Assembly (NCBI GenBank): GCA_036501025.1
Contig: DASYBB010000074.1
Coordinates: 16,248-80,247, forward strand
Source: DASUBV01 sp036501025
GTDB taxonomy: Bacteria > Actinomycetota > Actinomycetes > Streptosporangiales > Streptosporangiaceae
Length of the DNA: 64,000 nt
Direction: 5' to 3'
Part shown: one piece after another, positions 54,967 to 63,569 of the stretch
Numbering within the stretch: position 1 is the stretch's first letter
How the letters are laid out: each line of letters opens with the position of its first letter
The notes under the pieces: model-generated
Seen by the model: only the letters and a program-made list of their open reading frames with translations
Told to the model about the DNA's origin: nothing
The model's database searches: none
Made by a program: the position numbers and the translations under genes

Positions 54967-56169
54967 ATGGTCGGCTTCGCGCTCAATGACGAGCAGGAGG
55001 CGCTGCGCAGCGTCGTCGCGGACTTTGCCCGCGAGCAGGTGGCGCCGGTGATCGGCGACTACTACGAACGGGGCGAGTTCCCCTACCCGCTGGTGGCCAG
55101 GATGGCGAAACTGGGCCTGTTCGGGCTGCCTTTCCCCGAGGCGCTGGACGGCATGGGCGGTGACTACTTCGCCTTCTGCCTGGCCCTGCACGAGCTGGCC
55201 CGGGTCGACTCGTCGGTGGCCATCACCCTGGAGGCGGGCGTCGCCCTCGGCGCCATGCCGATCTACCGCTTCGGCTCGCCCGCGCAGCAGGAGGAATGGC
55301 TGCCGCCGCTGTGCCGCGGCGAGCGGCTCGGGGCGTTCGGCCTGACCGAGCCCGGCGGCGGGTCCGACATTCCCGGCGGGATGCGGACCACCGCGCGGCT
55401 GGACCAGGGGACTGGGCGGGCGGGTGAGGATGAGTGGGTCATCGACGGGGCCAAGGCCTTCATCACCAACTCCGGCACCTCGATCACCTCGGTCGTGACC
55501 GTCCTTGCCATCACCGGGCCCGGTTCCGGGCCGTCGGATTCCGGGGGGCGGCCCTCGATCTCGGCCATCATGGTCCCGGCCGGGACGGACGGGTTCACCG
55601 TCGGCCCGGAGTACTCCAAGGTCGGCTGGCGGGCGTCGGACACCCGCGGGCTGTCCTTCTCCTCCTGCCGGGTCCCGGCCGGGAACCTGCTCGGGGAGCG
55701 CGGCCGGGGCTACGCCCAGTTCCTGGCCACGCTGGACGAGGGCCGGGTCGCGCTCGCCGCGCTGGCCGCGGGGCTGGCCCAGGGCTGCGTCGACGAGTGC
55801 CTGCGCTACGCCGCCGAGCGCTCGGCCTTCGGCCACCAGCTCGGCCACTACCAGGCCATCCAGTTCAAGATCGCCGACATGGAGGCGCGGGCGCATCTGG
55901 CCCGGCTGGCCTGGTACGACGCGGCCGCGCGCCTGGTCGCCGGGCAGCCGTTCAAGAAGGAGGCGGCGATCGCCAAGCTGACCGCGTCGGAGGCGGCCAT
56001 GGACAACGCCCGGGACGCGACCCAGGTATTCGGCGGCTACGGGTTCATGAACGAGTACCCCGTCGCCCGGTTCTACCGGGACGCCAAGGTCCTGGAGATC
56101 GGCGAGGGCACGTCCGAGGTCCAGCGCATGGTGCTGTCGCGGCTCCTGGGGCTGAGCAAGCTCCAGTAG
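54967..56169 (+). CDS. Acyl-CoA dehydrogenase
   Basis: This 400-residue FAD enzyme introduces the first double bond in fatty- or branched-acyl-CoA oxidation. The N-terminal helical domain starts MVGFALNDEQEALRSVVADFARE. The beta domain has the flavin motif FGLTEPGGGSD, and a partly repetitive loop is at about 145-165. The C-terminal helices include FGGYGFMNEYPVARFYRDAKVLEI, and the catalytic base region is GEGTSEVQRM. No electron-transfer flavoprotein genes are near. The chain-length specificity is not predictable. Confidence 0.92.
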   Translation: MVGFALNDEQEALRSVVADFAREQVAPVIGDYYERGEFPYPLVARMAKLGLFGLPFPEALDGMGGDYFAFCLALHELARVDSSVAITLEAGVALGAMPIYRFGSPAQQEEWLPPLCRGERLGAFGLTEPGGGSDIPGGMRTTARLDQGTGRAGEDEWVIDGAKAFITNSGTSITSVVTVLAITGPGSGPSDSGGRPSISAIMVPAGTDGFTVGPEYSKVGWRASDTRGLSFSSCRVPAGNLLGERGRGYAQFLATLDEGRVALAALAAGLAQGCVDECLRYAAERSAFGHQLGHYQAIQFKIADMEARAHLARLAWYDAAARLVAGQPFKKEAAIAKLTASEAAMDNARDATQVFGGYGFMNEYPVARFYRDAKVLEIGEGTSEVQRMVLSRLLGLSKLQ

Positions 56170-56599
56170 CCTTCGGCCCGTTCTGCGGGGTTAATAACGC
56201 CTGTGACCCAGATTGTGATCTCCTGCGTGCCCTGTGACGCCCCCGGGCCGGTAGGGTGCAGGTCGCGGCAGCGGCAAATCCCATGATGATCCGGACAGTT
56301 CCCTGAACCGACGATGCGCCGGAGAGTACCCTGAAGCTGCCAGGTGTTAGGGCAAACATCACGTTGCAGCGGTTTTCCGGGGTCGTGTCCCTATTGGTGT
56401 CGCGGTACCCGGTTACCGGTTAGAGTTGCGCCTGGCTACTTGGCTGTGCCGTGATGCAAGGTTCGTTATCCGGGAGGTTAGCCGTGTCGGTTGTCGCGCA
56501 CACCGTGCGGTCCGCGGCGTGTCGGCCTACACCGTGCCGAGCGCTGGCCTCGCCACGGTAACCAGGTAATACGGTAACCAGGTAAGGGGTACAGAGGCT
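56170..56599. other. Leader region of the conservon operon
   Basis: These 430 bp hold no gene. They contain a GGTTACC at 56411 and two 15-bp direct repeats at 56555-56585 that end next to the ribosome site of the first conservon gene. Confidence 0.55.
56555..56585 (+). repeat. Two 15-bp direct repeats (ACGGTAACCAGGTAA) before cvnA
   Basis: Copies lie at 56555-56569 and 56571-56585, a period of 16 bp. The GGTAACC in each is matched by an inverted GGTTACC at 56411-56417. The second copy ends 14 bp before the GTG start. They may be regulator binding sites. Confidence 0.7.
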
Positions 56600-59500
56600 G
56601 TGCCGTCCCGAGACAACGCCCCGCGCGGCGGGGCTACCGTGAGCCCGCCTGCTGATCGCGAGACCAGGCCGGCCGCGGATGCTGCCGCGCCCCCGCCGCC
56701 GCAGCAGCCGCCGCCCCCGGCTCCCGCCCCGGCGCGGCCGGCCCGGACCGGCCCGCCCGCCGACCGCGGCTCCGTGGCCTCGCGCCGCGCGCTGAAGAAC
56801 TGGCGCGTGCGGTCGCGCCTCCTGCTCCTGATCACGATCCCCACGCTCACCGCCGTCGTGCTGGGCGGCACGCGCATCGTGTCGTCGGTCCAGAGCGCCC
56901 TGACCTTCCAGCGGATCGAGCAGCTGGCCAACCTGAGCTCGAGCGTGACCACGCTCGCCGCGCGGCTGGAGGACGAGCGGGACCAGACGGCTATCTACCT
57001 CGCTCAGTTCCAGGTCGGCGGCCCGTCGGTCCACACGACGATGGCGGCCCAGCTGAAGCAGGTGCAGTCGCAGTACGCCCTCGCGAAACCGTGGATCGCC
57101 AGCGTCCGCTCCGGGGTCGGCGCCATCGGGTCGACCTTCCCGGCGCAGGTCCAGGAGGACGCCGGCAAGATCCGGTCCGTGCTGGACGGACTGCCCGCGC
57201 TGCGCCAGAAGTCGACCAGCGTCAAGACCGCGGTCACCACGATGATCTCGGACTACGCCACCAACATCGACACCCTGATCGACATCGACCAGGACATCGC
57301 GCTGGGCAGCGGCGACGCGACCCTGGCCGACAGCGTCCGCGCGCTCGGCGTCATCTCCCGGATCGAGGAGGAGACCTCCCAGCAGCGCGCCGTCCTCGGG
57401 GCCGCGCAGACCGAGAACACCTTCGGCCCGAACATGCTGGCCGCGCTGGTCACCGCCCAGGCGGAGGCGCAGGACAACCTTCCCGAGTTCGGCGATGCCG
57501 CCACTCCGGAGCAGGCGGCGCTCTACCGCCGGACCGTCTCGGGCGCCCTGGTCAACGGGACCAACGAGATGGAGCAGCAGGCCATCCGCCTCGGCGTCAG
57601 CTTCGCCAACATCACCGGCCAGCTGCAGAACTCGGGCTTCACCACCGCCCAGTGGCTCGTCGCCGTGACGGGCGAGATCAACGACATGCGCCAGGTCGAG
57701 CGCACCATCGTCGCGGCCGCGGTGGACCGGGCCAACGAGCTGCGCCGGACCGCGATCATCGACTCGATCATCGTCGGTGCCGCCGTGACCATCGTGCTCG
57801 GCCTCGCGCTGGTGCTGACCAGCCTGGTCGGCCGGTCGATGGTGCGGCCGCTGCGGCGGCTGCGCGCGGGCGCCCTGGAGATCGCCGGCCTGCAGCTGCC
57901 CGAGACGGTCCGCCGGATGAGCGAGAGCGACGGGTCGGGCGGCCCGCTCACCGTCGAGCCCATCGACGTGGACTCGGCCGACGAGATCGGTGAGGTCGCG
58001 CGGGCGTTCGACCAGGTCCACCGCGAGGCCCTGCGGCTGGCCGCCAACGAGGCGGCCCTGCGCGGCAACGTCAACGCCATGTTCGTCAACCTGTCCCGGC
58101 GCAGCCAGTCGCTGGTCGAGCGGCAGATCCGCCTGATCGACGAGCTGGAGCAGGGCGAGCAGGACGCGGAGCGGCTGGGCAGCCTGTTCCAGATGGACCA
58201 CCTGGCCACCCGGATGCGCCGTAACTCCGAGAACCTGCTGGTCCTCGCGGGCCACGACTCCTCCCGCCGGTGGAACCAGCCGGTCGCCCTGGTCGACGTG
58301 CTCCGCGCCGCCGTCTCCGAGATCGAGCAGTACGAGCGGGTCAGCCTGAACGTCCAGCCCGGCATCTCGGCCCGCGGCCACGCCGTCAACGACGCCGTCC
58401 ACCTGCTGGCCGAGCTGGCCGAGAACGCCACCTCGTTCTCGTCGGCCGAGACGCCGGTCACGATCTCCGGTCACCTGCTGAGCAGCGGGGGCGTCCTGCT
58501 CGACATCACCGACCAGGGCGTCGGCATGGGCGCCGAGGAGATGGCCCACGCGAACTGGCGGCTGGACAACCCGCCCGTCGTGGACGTCGCGGTCTCCCGG
58601 CGCATGGGCCTGTTCGTGGTCGCGCGGCTGGCCGCCCGGCACGGGATCCGGGTCCGGCTCCGCCCGGCCGCCTCCGGCGGCCTGACCGCGCTGGTCTGGC
58701 TGCCCGACGAGGTCGTCAGCCGGGACGGCGCCAGCCCGTCCGGAACCCAGCTGCCCGATGCCCCGAACGGGACCGTCAGCCTGAGCATGGCCGGCGCTTT
58801 CGACGGCGCGGGCCGGGGCACCGACGACCGCGCCGCCACCGCCCAGGAGGTCTCGGCCGCTCGGACGCCGAAGTTCGCCTCGCTGCAGGCCGGGACCGGC
58901 GAGAACGGGTCGTCCCTGGGGCCGCGCCGGGTACCCGGCGCCGGCCCGCGGCCCGGTTCCGACGCCTGGTCGGGCCCGGCCACCGGCCCGATTCCCGCCT
59001 TCGGCTCGGCCACGGGGCCGATTCCCGCGTTCCCGACCGCCCCGCAGCCCGCCGGCGAGGCGCCGGACGAGGCCGCCGGGACCGCCACCGAGACGTTCGG
59101 GGCCGGGTCGTACGGCGTCGCGCCGCGCGCCGGGGCCGCTGACCACGCCGACACCGGCCAGTGGGGCGCCATCGCGGACCCGGACCCCGCGGCGTCCCCG
59201 GCCGACTCGGGCTCGGGCAGCAAGCTGCCCAAGCGCCGGGTCGACCGCGGCGAGCCGGGCGGCAGCGACACCGCGTCGTTCCCGGCCGGCTCGACCGACA
59301 TGTTCAGCACCGGATCGCCGTCCGGGTCCGCGCCTGCCGCGGCGGACGAGTTCAGCACCGCGTCGACCGACATGTTCAGTGCCGAGCCGCCCGACATGTT
59401 CGGCGGCGGCTCGGGCTGGGGCTCGGGTCCCGCGGACTCGTTCGGCGCCAGCTCCCCGGCACCGGCCTCGCCCGCGAGCTTCCCGTCCCCGGGTCCGTCC

Positions 59501-60166
59501 TCGCCCGAGCCGCCCGCGGCCGGCGCGCCCGGCTCCGCGGAGCCGTCGTACCCCGACGAGCTGGCCGGCGCCGGGTCGCGGCCGGTGTTCAGCGCGCCGG
59601 TCAGCGCTCCGCCGAACGGCGGCGCCAGCGCGACCAACGGCTTCAGCTGGGAAGGCAGCCCGGCCGTCGACGAGGTCGTGATCCCGCCCGCCGATCTCAC
59701 TGCGGAGTACCGGTTGCCCATCTTCGAGGCGGTCGAGTCCGACTGGTTCCGGCGCGGCCGCAGCTCCGTGGGCTGGGCGCCGCAGGACGAGCCCAGCGTC
59801 GGCAACGGCGTCGGCAACGGCAACGGCGTCGGCAACGGCAACGGCGGCGGGAGCGGGAGTCCCGCGGCCCGCCCGGCGGAGCCCGCGCCGTCGACCTGGA
59901 CCTCGCCCGCCGACGAGGGCTGGCAGGCCGCCGCGGCGGCCGCCGAGCCGTCGTCCAGCGGCGTGACCACGGCCGGGCTGCCCAAGCGGGTACCCAAGGC
60001 CAACCTGGTGCCCGGCACGGCGGCCGCGGAGCCGTCAGCGCCCGCCCCGGCCCGATCGGCCTCCGCCACCCGGGACCGATTCTCCAGCTTCCAGCGCGGA
60101 GTCAGGGAAGGCCGGGCCGCCGCCGGCACCGACAGCTCGAACGGAGAGGACGGCAGTTCCTCATGA
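56600..60166 (+). CDS. cvnA: CvnA-type sensor histidine kinase-like protein (NIT domain, HAMP, HATPase)
   Basis: This is a 1188-residue membrane sensor. Order: a Pro/Ala-rich cytoplasmic leader (1-65); TM1 (about 72-95); an extracytoplasmic nitrate/nitrite-sensing-like NIT domain (about 97-380); TM2 (about 386-412); HAMP (about 413-480); a dimerisation helix with MDHLATRMRRNSENLLVLAG (histidine at about 535); HATPase (about 580-705) with the N-box LLAELAENATSFS and the G-box DQGVGMG; and a disordered Pro/Ser/Gly-rich tail of about 470 residues. This is the first gene of a conservon, followed by the roadblock, DUF742 and GTPase genes. In Streptomyces these form a membrane complex likened to eukaryotic G-protein signalling. 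Confidence 0.9.
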   Translation: MPSRDNAPRGGATVSPPADRETRPAADAAAPPPPQQPPPPAPAPARPARTGPPADRGSVASRRALKNWRVRSRLLLLITIPTLTAVVLGGTRIVSSVQSALTFQRIEQLANLSSSVTTLAARLEDERDQTAIYLAQFQVGGPSVHTTMAAQLKQVQSQYALAKPWIASVRSGVGAIGSTFPAQVQEDAGKIRSVLDGLPALRQKSTSVKTAVTTMISDYATNIDTLIDIDQDIALGSGDATLADSVRALGVISRIEEETSQQRAVLGAAQTENTFGPNMLAALVTAQAEAQDNLPEFGDAATPEQAALYRRTVSGALVNGTNEMEQQAIRLGVSFANITGQLQNSGFTTAQWLVAVTGEINDMRQVERTIVAAAVDRANELRRTAIIDSIIVGAAVTIVLGLALVLTSLVGRSMVRPLRRLRAGALEIAGLQLPETVRRMSESDGSGGPLTVEPIDVDSADEIGEVARAFDQVHREALRLAANEAALRGNVNAMFVNLSRRSQSLVERQIRLIDELEQGEQDAERLGSLFQMDHLATRMRRNSENLLVLAGHDSSRRWNQPVALVDVLRAAVSEIEQYERVSLNVQPGISARGHAVNDAVHLLAELAENATSFSSAETPVTISGHLLSSGGVLLDITDQGVGMGAEEMAHANWRLDNPPVVDVAVSRRMGLFVVARLAARHGIRVRLRPAASGGLTALVWLPDEVVSRDGASPSGTQLPDAPNGTVSLSMAGAFDGAGRGTDDRAATAQEVSAARTPKFASLQAGTGENGSSLGPRRVPGAGPRPGSDAWSGPATGPIPAFGSATGPIPAFPTAPQPAGEAPDEAAGTATETFGAGSYGVAPRAGAADHADTGQWGAIADPDPAASPADSGSGSKLPKRRVDRGEPGGSDTASFPAGSTDMFSTGSPSGSAPAAADEFSTASTDMFSAEPPDMFGGGSGWGSGPADSFGASSPAPASPASFPSPGPSSPEPPAAGAPGSAEPSYPDELAGAGSRPVFSAPVSAPPNGGASATNGFSWEGSPAVDEVVIPPADLTAEYRLPIFEAVESDWFRRGRSSVGWAPQDEPSVGNGVGNGNGVGNGNGGGSGSPAARPAEPAPSTWTSPADEGWQAAAAAAEPSSSGVTTAGLPKRVPKANLVPGTAAAEPSAPAPARSASATRDRFSSFQRGVREGRAAAGTDSSNGEDGSSS

Positions 60167-60301
60167 CGGGTGGCATCAAGTGCCTTGGTTGGTCATGCTT
60201 AGTGTCGGAACGCCACCTGGCCGCCCGCCGGTCGCCGAAATGACCGGCGCGCTGCTACGCACCGGGCTGCAGGATGCCCGTCATAAGAGGAAGGAGCGCC
60301 C

Positions 60302-60736
60302 GTGAGCCCGCTAGTGCGACCGGCGCAAGACCTTAACTGGCTGATCACGAACTTCGTGGAGCGGGTGCCGGCTGTCGCGCATGCGATCGTCGTCTCCGCT
60401 GACGGGCTTCCGATGGCGTTCTCGCAGGGCTTCCCTGCCGACCGCGTCGACCAGCTGGCGGCGGTTACTTCCGGCCTCACCAGCCTGACCCAGGGTGCTG
60501 CCCGGGTCTTCGAGGGCGGCGCCGTGACGCAGACCGTGGTCGAGATGCAGCGCGGGCTGCTGGTCGTCATGGCCATCAGCGACGGCTCCAGCCTCGCCGT
60601 GCTGGCCTCGGCCGACTGTGACATGGGCCTGGTGGCCTACGAGATGGCGCTGCTCGTCGAGCGGGTGGGCAGCGCACTGACGCCAGAAGTACGCGGGGGT
60701 CTGCCCCCGGGCTGGCCTGATGGTGGCCGACAGTGA
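60302..60736 (+). CDS. cvnB: CvnB: roadblock/LC7-domain protein
   Basis: This 144-residue protein is a single roadblock/LC7 domain (DLNWLITNFVERVPAVAHAIVVSADGLPMAFSQGFP; MQRGLLVVMAISDGSSLAVLASADCDMGLVAYEMALLVERVG). In conservons it acts with the GTPase, as roadblock proteins such as MglB do as GTPase regulators. GTG start with GGAAGGAG upstream. It is 135 bp after cvnA and 12 bp before the DUF742 gene. Confidence 0.93.
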   Translation: MSPLVRPAQDLNWLITNFVERVPAVAHAIVVSADGLPMAFSQGFPADRVDQLAAVTSGLTSLTQGAARVFEGGAVTQTVVEMQRGLLVVMAISDGSSLAVLASADCDMGLVAYEMALLVERVGSALTPEVRGGLPPGWPDGGRQ

Positions 60737-60748
60737 CAGGAGGCTGCA

Positions 60749-61240
60749 GTGGCTGGTCCCGGTCGCGATAAATGGGAGCCAGCCGAGCGGGTGGGCTCGG
60801 CCGGGCGGAGCGCGTCTTCGCCCGGCCCGAAGTTCGATTTCGCCGCCGGCTTTGCTCCACCGCCGCGTGACCCGTTCGTGCCGGAAACTGCGCCCACGGG
60901 CGGCGGGAGCTCTCTCGTCCGGCCCTACGCAGTCACCGGCGGGCGGACACAGCCCAAGTACCAGCTGCAGATTGAGGCGATGGTCGCCGCGTCGCACTAC
61001 GAGGCGCGAGACCTGTCGACCCTCAGCCCTGAGTGCCAGGCCATCCTCGGGTTCTGCCGCGACTGGCGGTCAGTCGCGGAGATCTCGGCGGTGCTCAGGA
61101 TGCCCCTGGGCGTTGCTCGGGTCCTCATCGCCGACATGGCGATGGACGGACTAGTCCGGGTCCATCAGATCGACCATGAGCAAGGTCGCCCGGACATGAA
61201 CCTGCTTGAAAGGGTGCTCAGTGGACTTCGCAAGCTCTAA
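60749..61240 (+). CDS. cvnC: CvnC: DUF742 protein
   Basis: This 163-residue conservon component has the DUF742 core: SLVRPYAVTGGRTQP, then YQLQIEAMVAASHYEARDLSTLSPE. It contains a winged-helix-like region (SVAEISAVLRMPLGVARVLIADMAMDGLVRVH) and ends RPDMNLLERVLSGLRKL. GTG start with AGGAGG upstream. Its last 20 bp overlap the GTPase gene. Its role in the complex is not established. Confidence 0.93.
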   Translation: MAGPGRDKWEPAERVGSAGRSASSPGPKFDFAAGFAPPPRDPFVPETAPTGGGSSLVRPYAVTGGRTQPKYQLQIEAMVAASHYEARDLSTLSPECQAILGFCRDWRSVAEISAVLRMPLGVARVLIADMAMDGLVRVHQIDHEQGRPDMNLLERVLSGLRKL

Positions 61241-61820
61241 GGTCGCGCCGCCGGAGGTCGCGGAAACCGCGATGACCTCGGTGAAGATCGTCGTCGCGGG
61301 GGGCTTCGGCGTAGGCAAGACCACTTTCGTCGGGTCGGTGTCCGAGATCACGCCGCTGACCACCGAGGCCGTCATGACCTCGGCCAGCGACGGGGTCGAC
61401 GACCTGTCGCACACGCCCGACAAGAAAACCACCACGGTGGCCATGGACTTCGGCCGGCTCACCCTGGATGCCGGCCTGATCCTGTACCTGTTCGGCACGC
61501 CGGGACAGCACCGGTTCTGGTTCATGTGGGATGACCTGATCCTGGGGGCCATCGGCGCGGTCGTCCTCGTCGACACCCGCCGGCTGGCCGACTCGTTCCC
61601 GGCCGTCGACTACTTCGAGTCGGCGGGCCTGCCGTTCATCGTGGCCATCAACGGCTTCGACGGCGACTACCCGCACGCGGTGGCCGACGTCCAGGAGGCG
61701 CTGTCCATCAGCCCGCGCATCCCGATCGTCCAGTGCGACGCCCGGAACCGGAACTCGACCAAGGCCACGCTGATCGCACTGGTCGAGCACGCCATGGAGA
61801 TGCAGCTCAGCGCGCGGTAG
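61221..61820 (+). CDS. cvnD: CvnD: small GTP-binding protein
   Basis: This 199-residue Ras/MglA-like GTPase has the P-loop GGFGVGKTTF (about 24-33), switch I around DKKTTTVAMDFG, G3 GTPGQHRFWFMW and base-recognition NGFD. The start chosen is the GTG inside the end of the DUF742 gene (VDFASSKVAPPEVAETAMTSVKIVV), typical of conservon GTPases. It closes the cvnABCD operon. No adjacent cytochrome P450 (CvnE) is seen. Confidence 0.92.
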   Translation: MDFASSKVAPPEVAETAMTSVKIVVAGGFGVGKTTFVGSVSEITPLTTEAVMTSASDGVDDLSHTPDKKTTTVAMDFGRLTLDAGLILYLFGTPGQHRFWFMWDDLILGAIGAVVLVDTRRLADSFPAVDYFESAGLPFIVAINGFDGDYPHAVADVQEALSISPRIPIVQCDARNRNSTKATLIALVEHAMEMQLSAR

Positions 61821-61893
61821 GGTACGTGCTTGCGCCGCGGCGGCCACGCTACCCGGCCTGCGGCGGTCATCGCCGCGATCCGGGGCGGCGCAC

Positions 61894-61967
61894 GGGGCGG
61901 TAGCTCAGCCGGTCAGAGCAGCGGACTCATAATCCGCCGGTCGTGGGTTCGAGCCCCACCCGCCCCA
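61894..61967 (+). tRNA. tRNA with CAT anticodon (Met elongator or Ile2)
   Basis: A 74-nt cloverleaf: acceptor GGGGCGG/CCGCCCC (7 perfect pairs), D-arm GCTC/GAGC, anticodon stem GCGGA/TCCGC with loop CTCATAA (anticodon CAT), and T-arm GTGGG/CCCAC with loop TTCGAGC. The discriminator is A and no CCA is encoded. A CAT anticodon with this loop fits either elongator Met or lysidine-modified Ile2. The missing 1-72 mismatch rules out initiator tRNA. It lies 73 bp after cvnD. Confidence 0.93.
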
Positions 61968-62568
61968 CTCAGGTCATGGGTCTTGACCTGCGTGTTTGCG
62001 CTCTCCGCATGGTCCTTAGCCAGGCGGGCGGCGCTTTGGTGGCAGTTGTGACTGCAAGCAGCACGGTAAGTGCGCGGCGGCCCGTGCTCGTTTGCTGAGG
62101 TCAGCACCTCTGCGGCCGGGCGCAGAAGGTGCGGACCCGCGGATTAATAGTCCGCAGGTCGGTGGTTCCGGTAAGGCGCGCTTGGCGCTTCCGGTTGTCA
62201 CCCTGCATCAGGACCAAGTGGCCACGGCCTGGGCTGTGACCTGGCTCCAGGCGCACGGCCGTTGAGTCCGTGCCGACCCGCGCCTTCGCTGTGGAGGTAG
62301 GCGAGCCCGTACGGCCGCAGCCAGATCAGCGGCGTTGAGTTCATGGCGATCGCAGGAGAGGACCGGCGAGCCGGCCGGGAACTTGCGGCGCTGGCGGCGA
62401 TCAACGTCGGCTGGGCCTCCGGAGAGCGCTTTCGGATCGCGAGGGGTCGATGTGGATCTAGCGCGCCCATAGTGCTGGGCTACCACCCGATGCCGGTGTC
62501 ACGGGGGCTCTGGCGGCTGGCCGCCTGACCTCGCGCACGGACGGAGGGCAGACGGCAGGCCGCATGCT
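61968..62568. other. Gene-poor stretch after the tRNA
   Basis: These 601 bp hold the tRNA-like remnant at 62139-62170. Several short frames exist on both strands, but none has a recognisable product or convincing start. It may be decayed accessory sequence next to a tRNA. Confidence 0.5.
62139..62170 (+). pseudogene. tRNA-like remnant (anticodon arm to T-loop)
   Basis: GCGGA-TTAATAG-TCCGC forms a perfect 5-bp stem with a 7-nt loop, followed by AGGTCGGTGGTTC. This matches the variable-loop and T-arm segment of the upstream tRNA (CGGTCGTGGGTTC). The acceptor and D-arm are absent and the T-arm cannot close. It may be a duplicated tRNA fragment or an old attachment site. Confidence 0.5.
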
Positions 62569-63390
62569 TTACTGATCTAGCTGAAGCCCGAACTGCTGAC
62601 CGAATCCGCTGAGGCCGTCAGGGGTAATCTGCAGGCGCTGCTTCCTCTGGCGCTGTACCCAGCCGAGATCAGTGAACCGGGCGAGGAGCGCACGGCCCAG
62701 GGCGCCCGAAAGGTGCGAGCCAACCTCCGTGGAGTCCGGGTGGTGTCGTACCGGTCGGCGGCTAGGCGGGACGGTCACCCCGAGCGACTCGAGGAAGGTC
62801 CCGCCCTCAGTAGTTATAGCGAACCAGAACTCGCCAGCGTCGGACCCGGCGGCCTCGTCGACGGGCTCGAGGTGGCCCCGCTCGACCATGGCACGCATCA
62901 CCTCCACGCCGAGCCTTCCGGCGACATGGTCGTAGCAGACCCTGGCCTGTCGCCAGGCCCGGGCTCGCTGGCTCTGCTTCAGGGACCGGACTGGCAGCGC
63001 AGGCGCCAGCCGTTCCAGCACCTCGATCAAGTCGCCGACCTCAGGGCCGGCCAGCCGGTAGTTGCGACGTCGGCCCGCGGCCTCAACTACCAGCAGGCCG
63101 CCGACGGTGAGCTTGTTCAGATGGCTGCTGGCGGTCGCCGCGCTAACCCCTGCCTCCGTGGCCAGCCCGCCGGCCGGCAAGGCCCGGCCGTCGCCTAGAG
63201 CGAGCAGCATCCGGCACCTGGCGTGATCAGACACCAGCGCTCCGATCCGAGCCAGGTCCCGCTCGCCGCCTTCGGTCCGCGGCGGCCCCGAGGTGATGAT
63301 CCGCTCGTAGCCGGCCGGCACGCGGATCGCGTCGGCGTAATGCCCGATCTGGTGGGACACGCCGATGTTGATGGTCTCCGGAGCATTCAT
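62569..63390 (-). CDS. ArsR-type HTH regulator with a RidA-like N-terminal fragment
   Basis: This is a 273-residue protein. Residues 1 to about 36 (NIGVSHQIGHYADAIRVPAG, then YERIITSG) look like the start of a RidA/YjgF-family protein, which ends abruptly. From about 44 onward a normal ArsR winged helix begins (DLARIGALVSDHARCRMLLALGDGRALPAGGLATEAGVSAATASSHLNKLTVGGLLVV). It is followed by the usual C-terminal region (ARVCYDHVAGRLGVEVMRAMVERG). I infer an in-frame fusion after a deletion between two genes. The start, ATG at 63390, belongs to the RidA part, and no independent ArsR start is obvious. The ligand is unknown. Confidence 0.8.
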   Translation of the reverse strand: MNAPETINIGVSHQIGHYADAIRVPAGYERIITSGPPRTEGGERDLARIGALVSDHARCRMLLALGDGRALPAGGLATEAGVSAATASSHLNKLTVGGLLVVEAAGRRRNYRLAGPEVGDLIEVLERLAPALPVRSLKQSQRARAWRQARVCYDHVAGRLGVEVMRAMVERGHLEPVDEAAGSDAGEFWFAITTEGGTFLESLGVTVPPSRRPVRHHPDSTEVGSHLSGALGRALLARFTDLGWVQRQRKQRLQITPDGLSGFGQQFGLQLDQ

Positions 63391-63569
63391 GATCGGTGTT
63401 CCCTTCTGCTTACAGTGGAGCCAGCTGCGGCCAGTGGATCGCGAATTTCGCAGGCGCCGCCGACCTTAGCAGCGTCGTCTTGGGGAAGGGTGGCGCTGAA
63501 TCGGCAGGCCGGCGCTAATGAATCCGCGCGGCACCGGTAGTGACATCGGCGCAATGCGCGGCTGCCGGG

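Noticed and set aside
62198..62529. Overlapping 60-92-codon frames on both strands after the tRNA.
   Set aside because: No recognisable motif, no clear ribosome site and mutual overlap. Such frames are expected by chance at this GC content.
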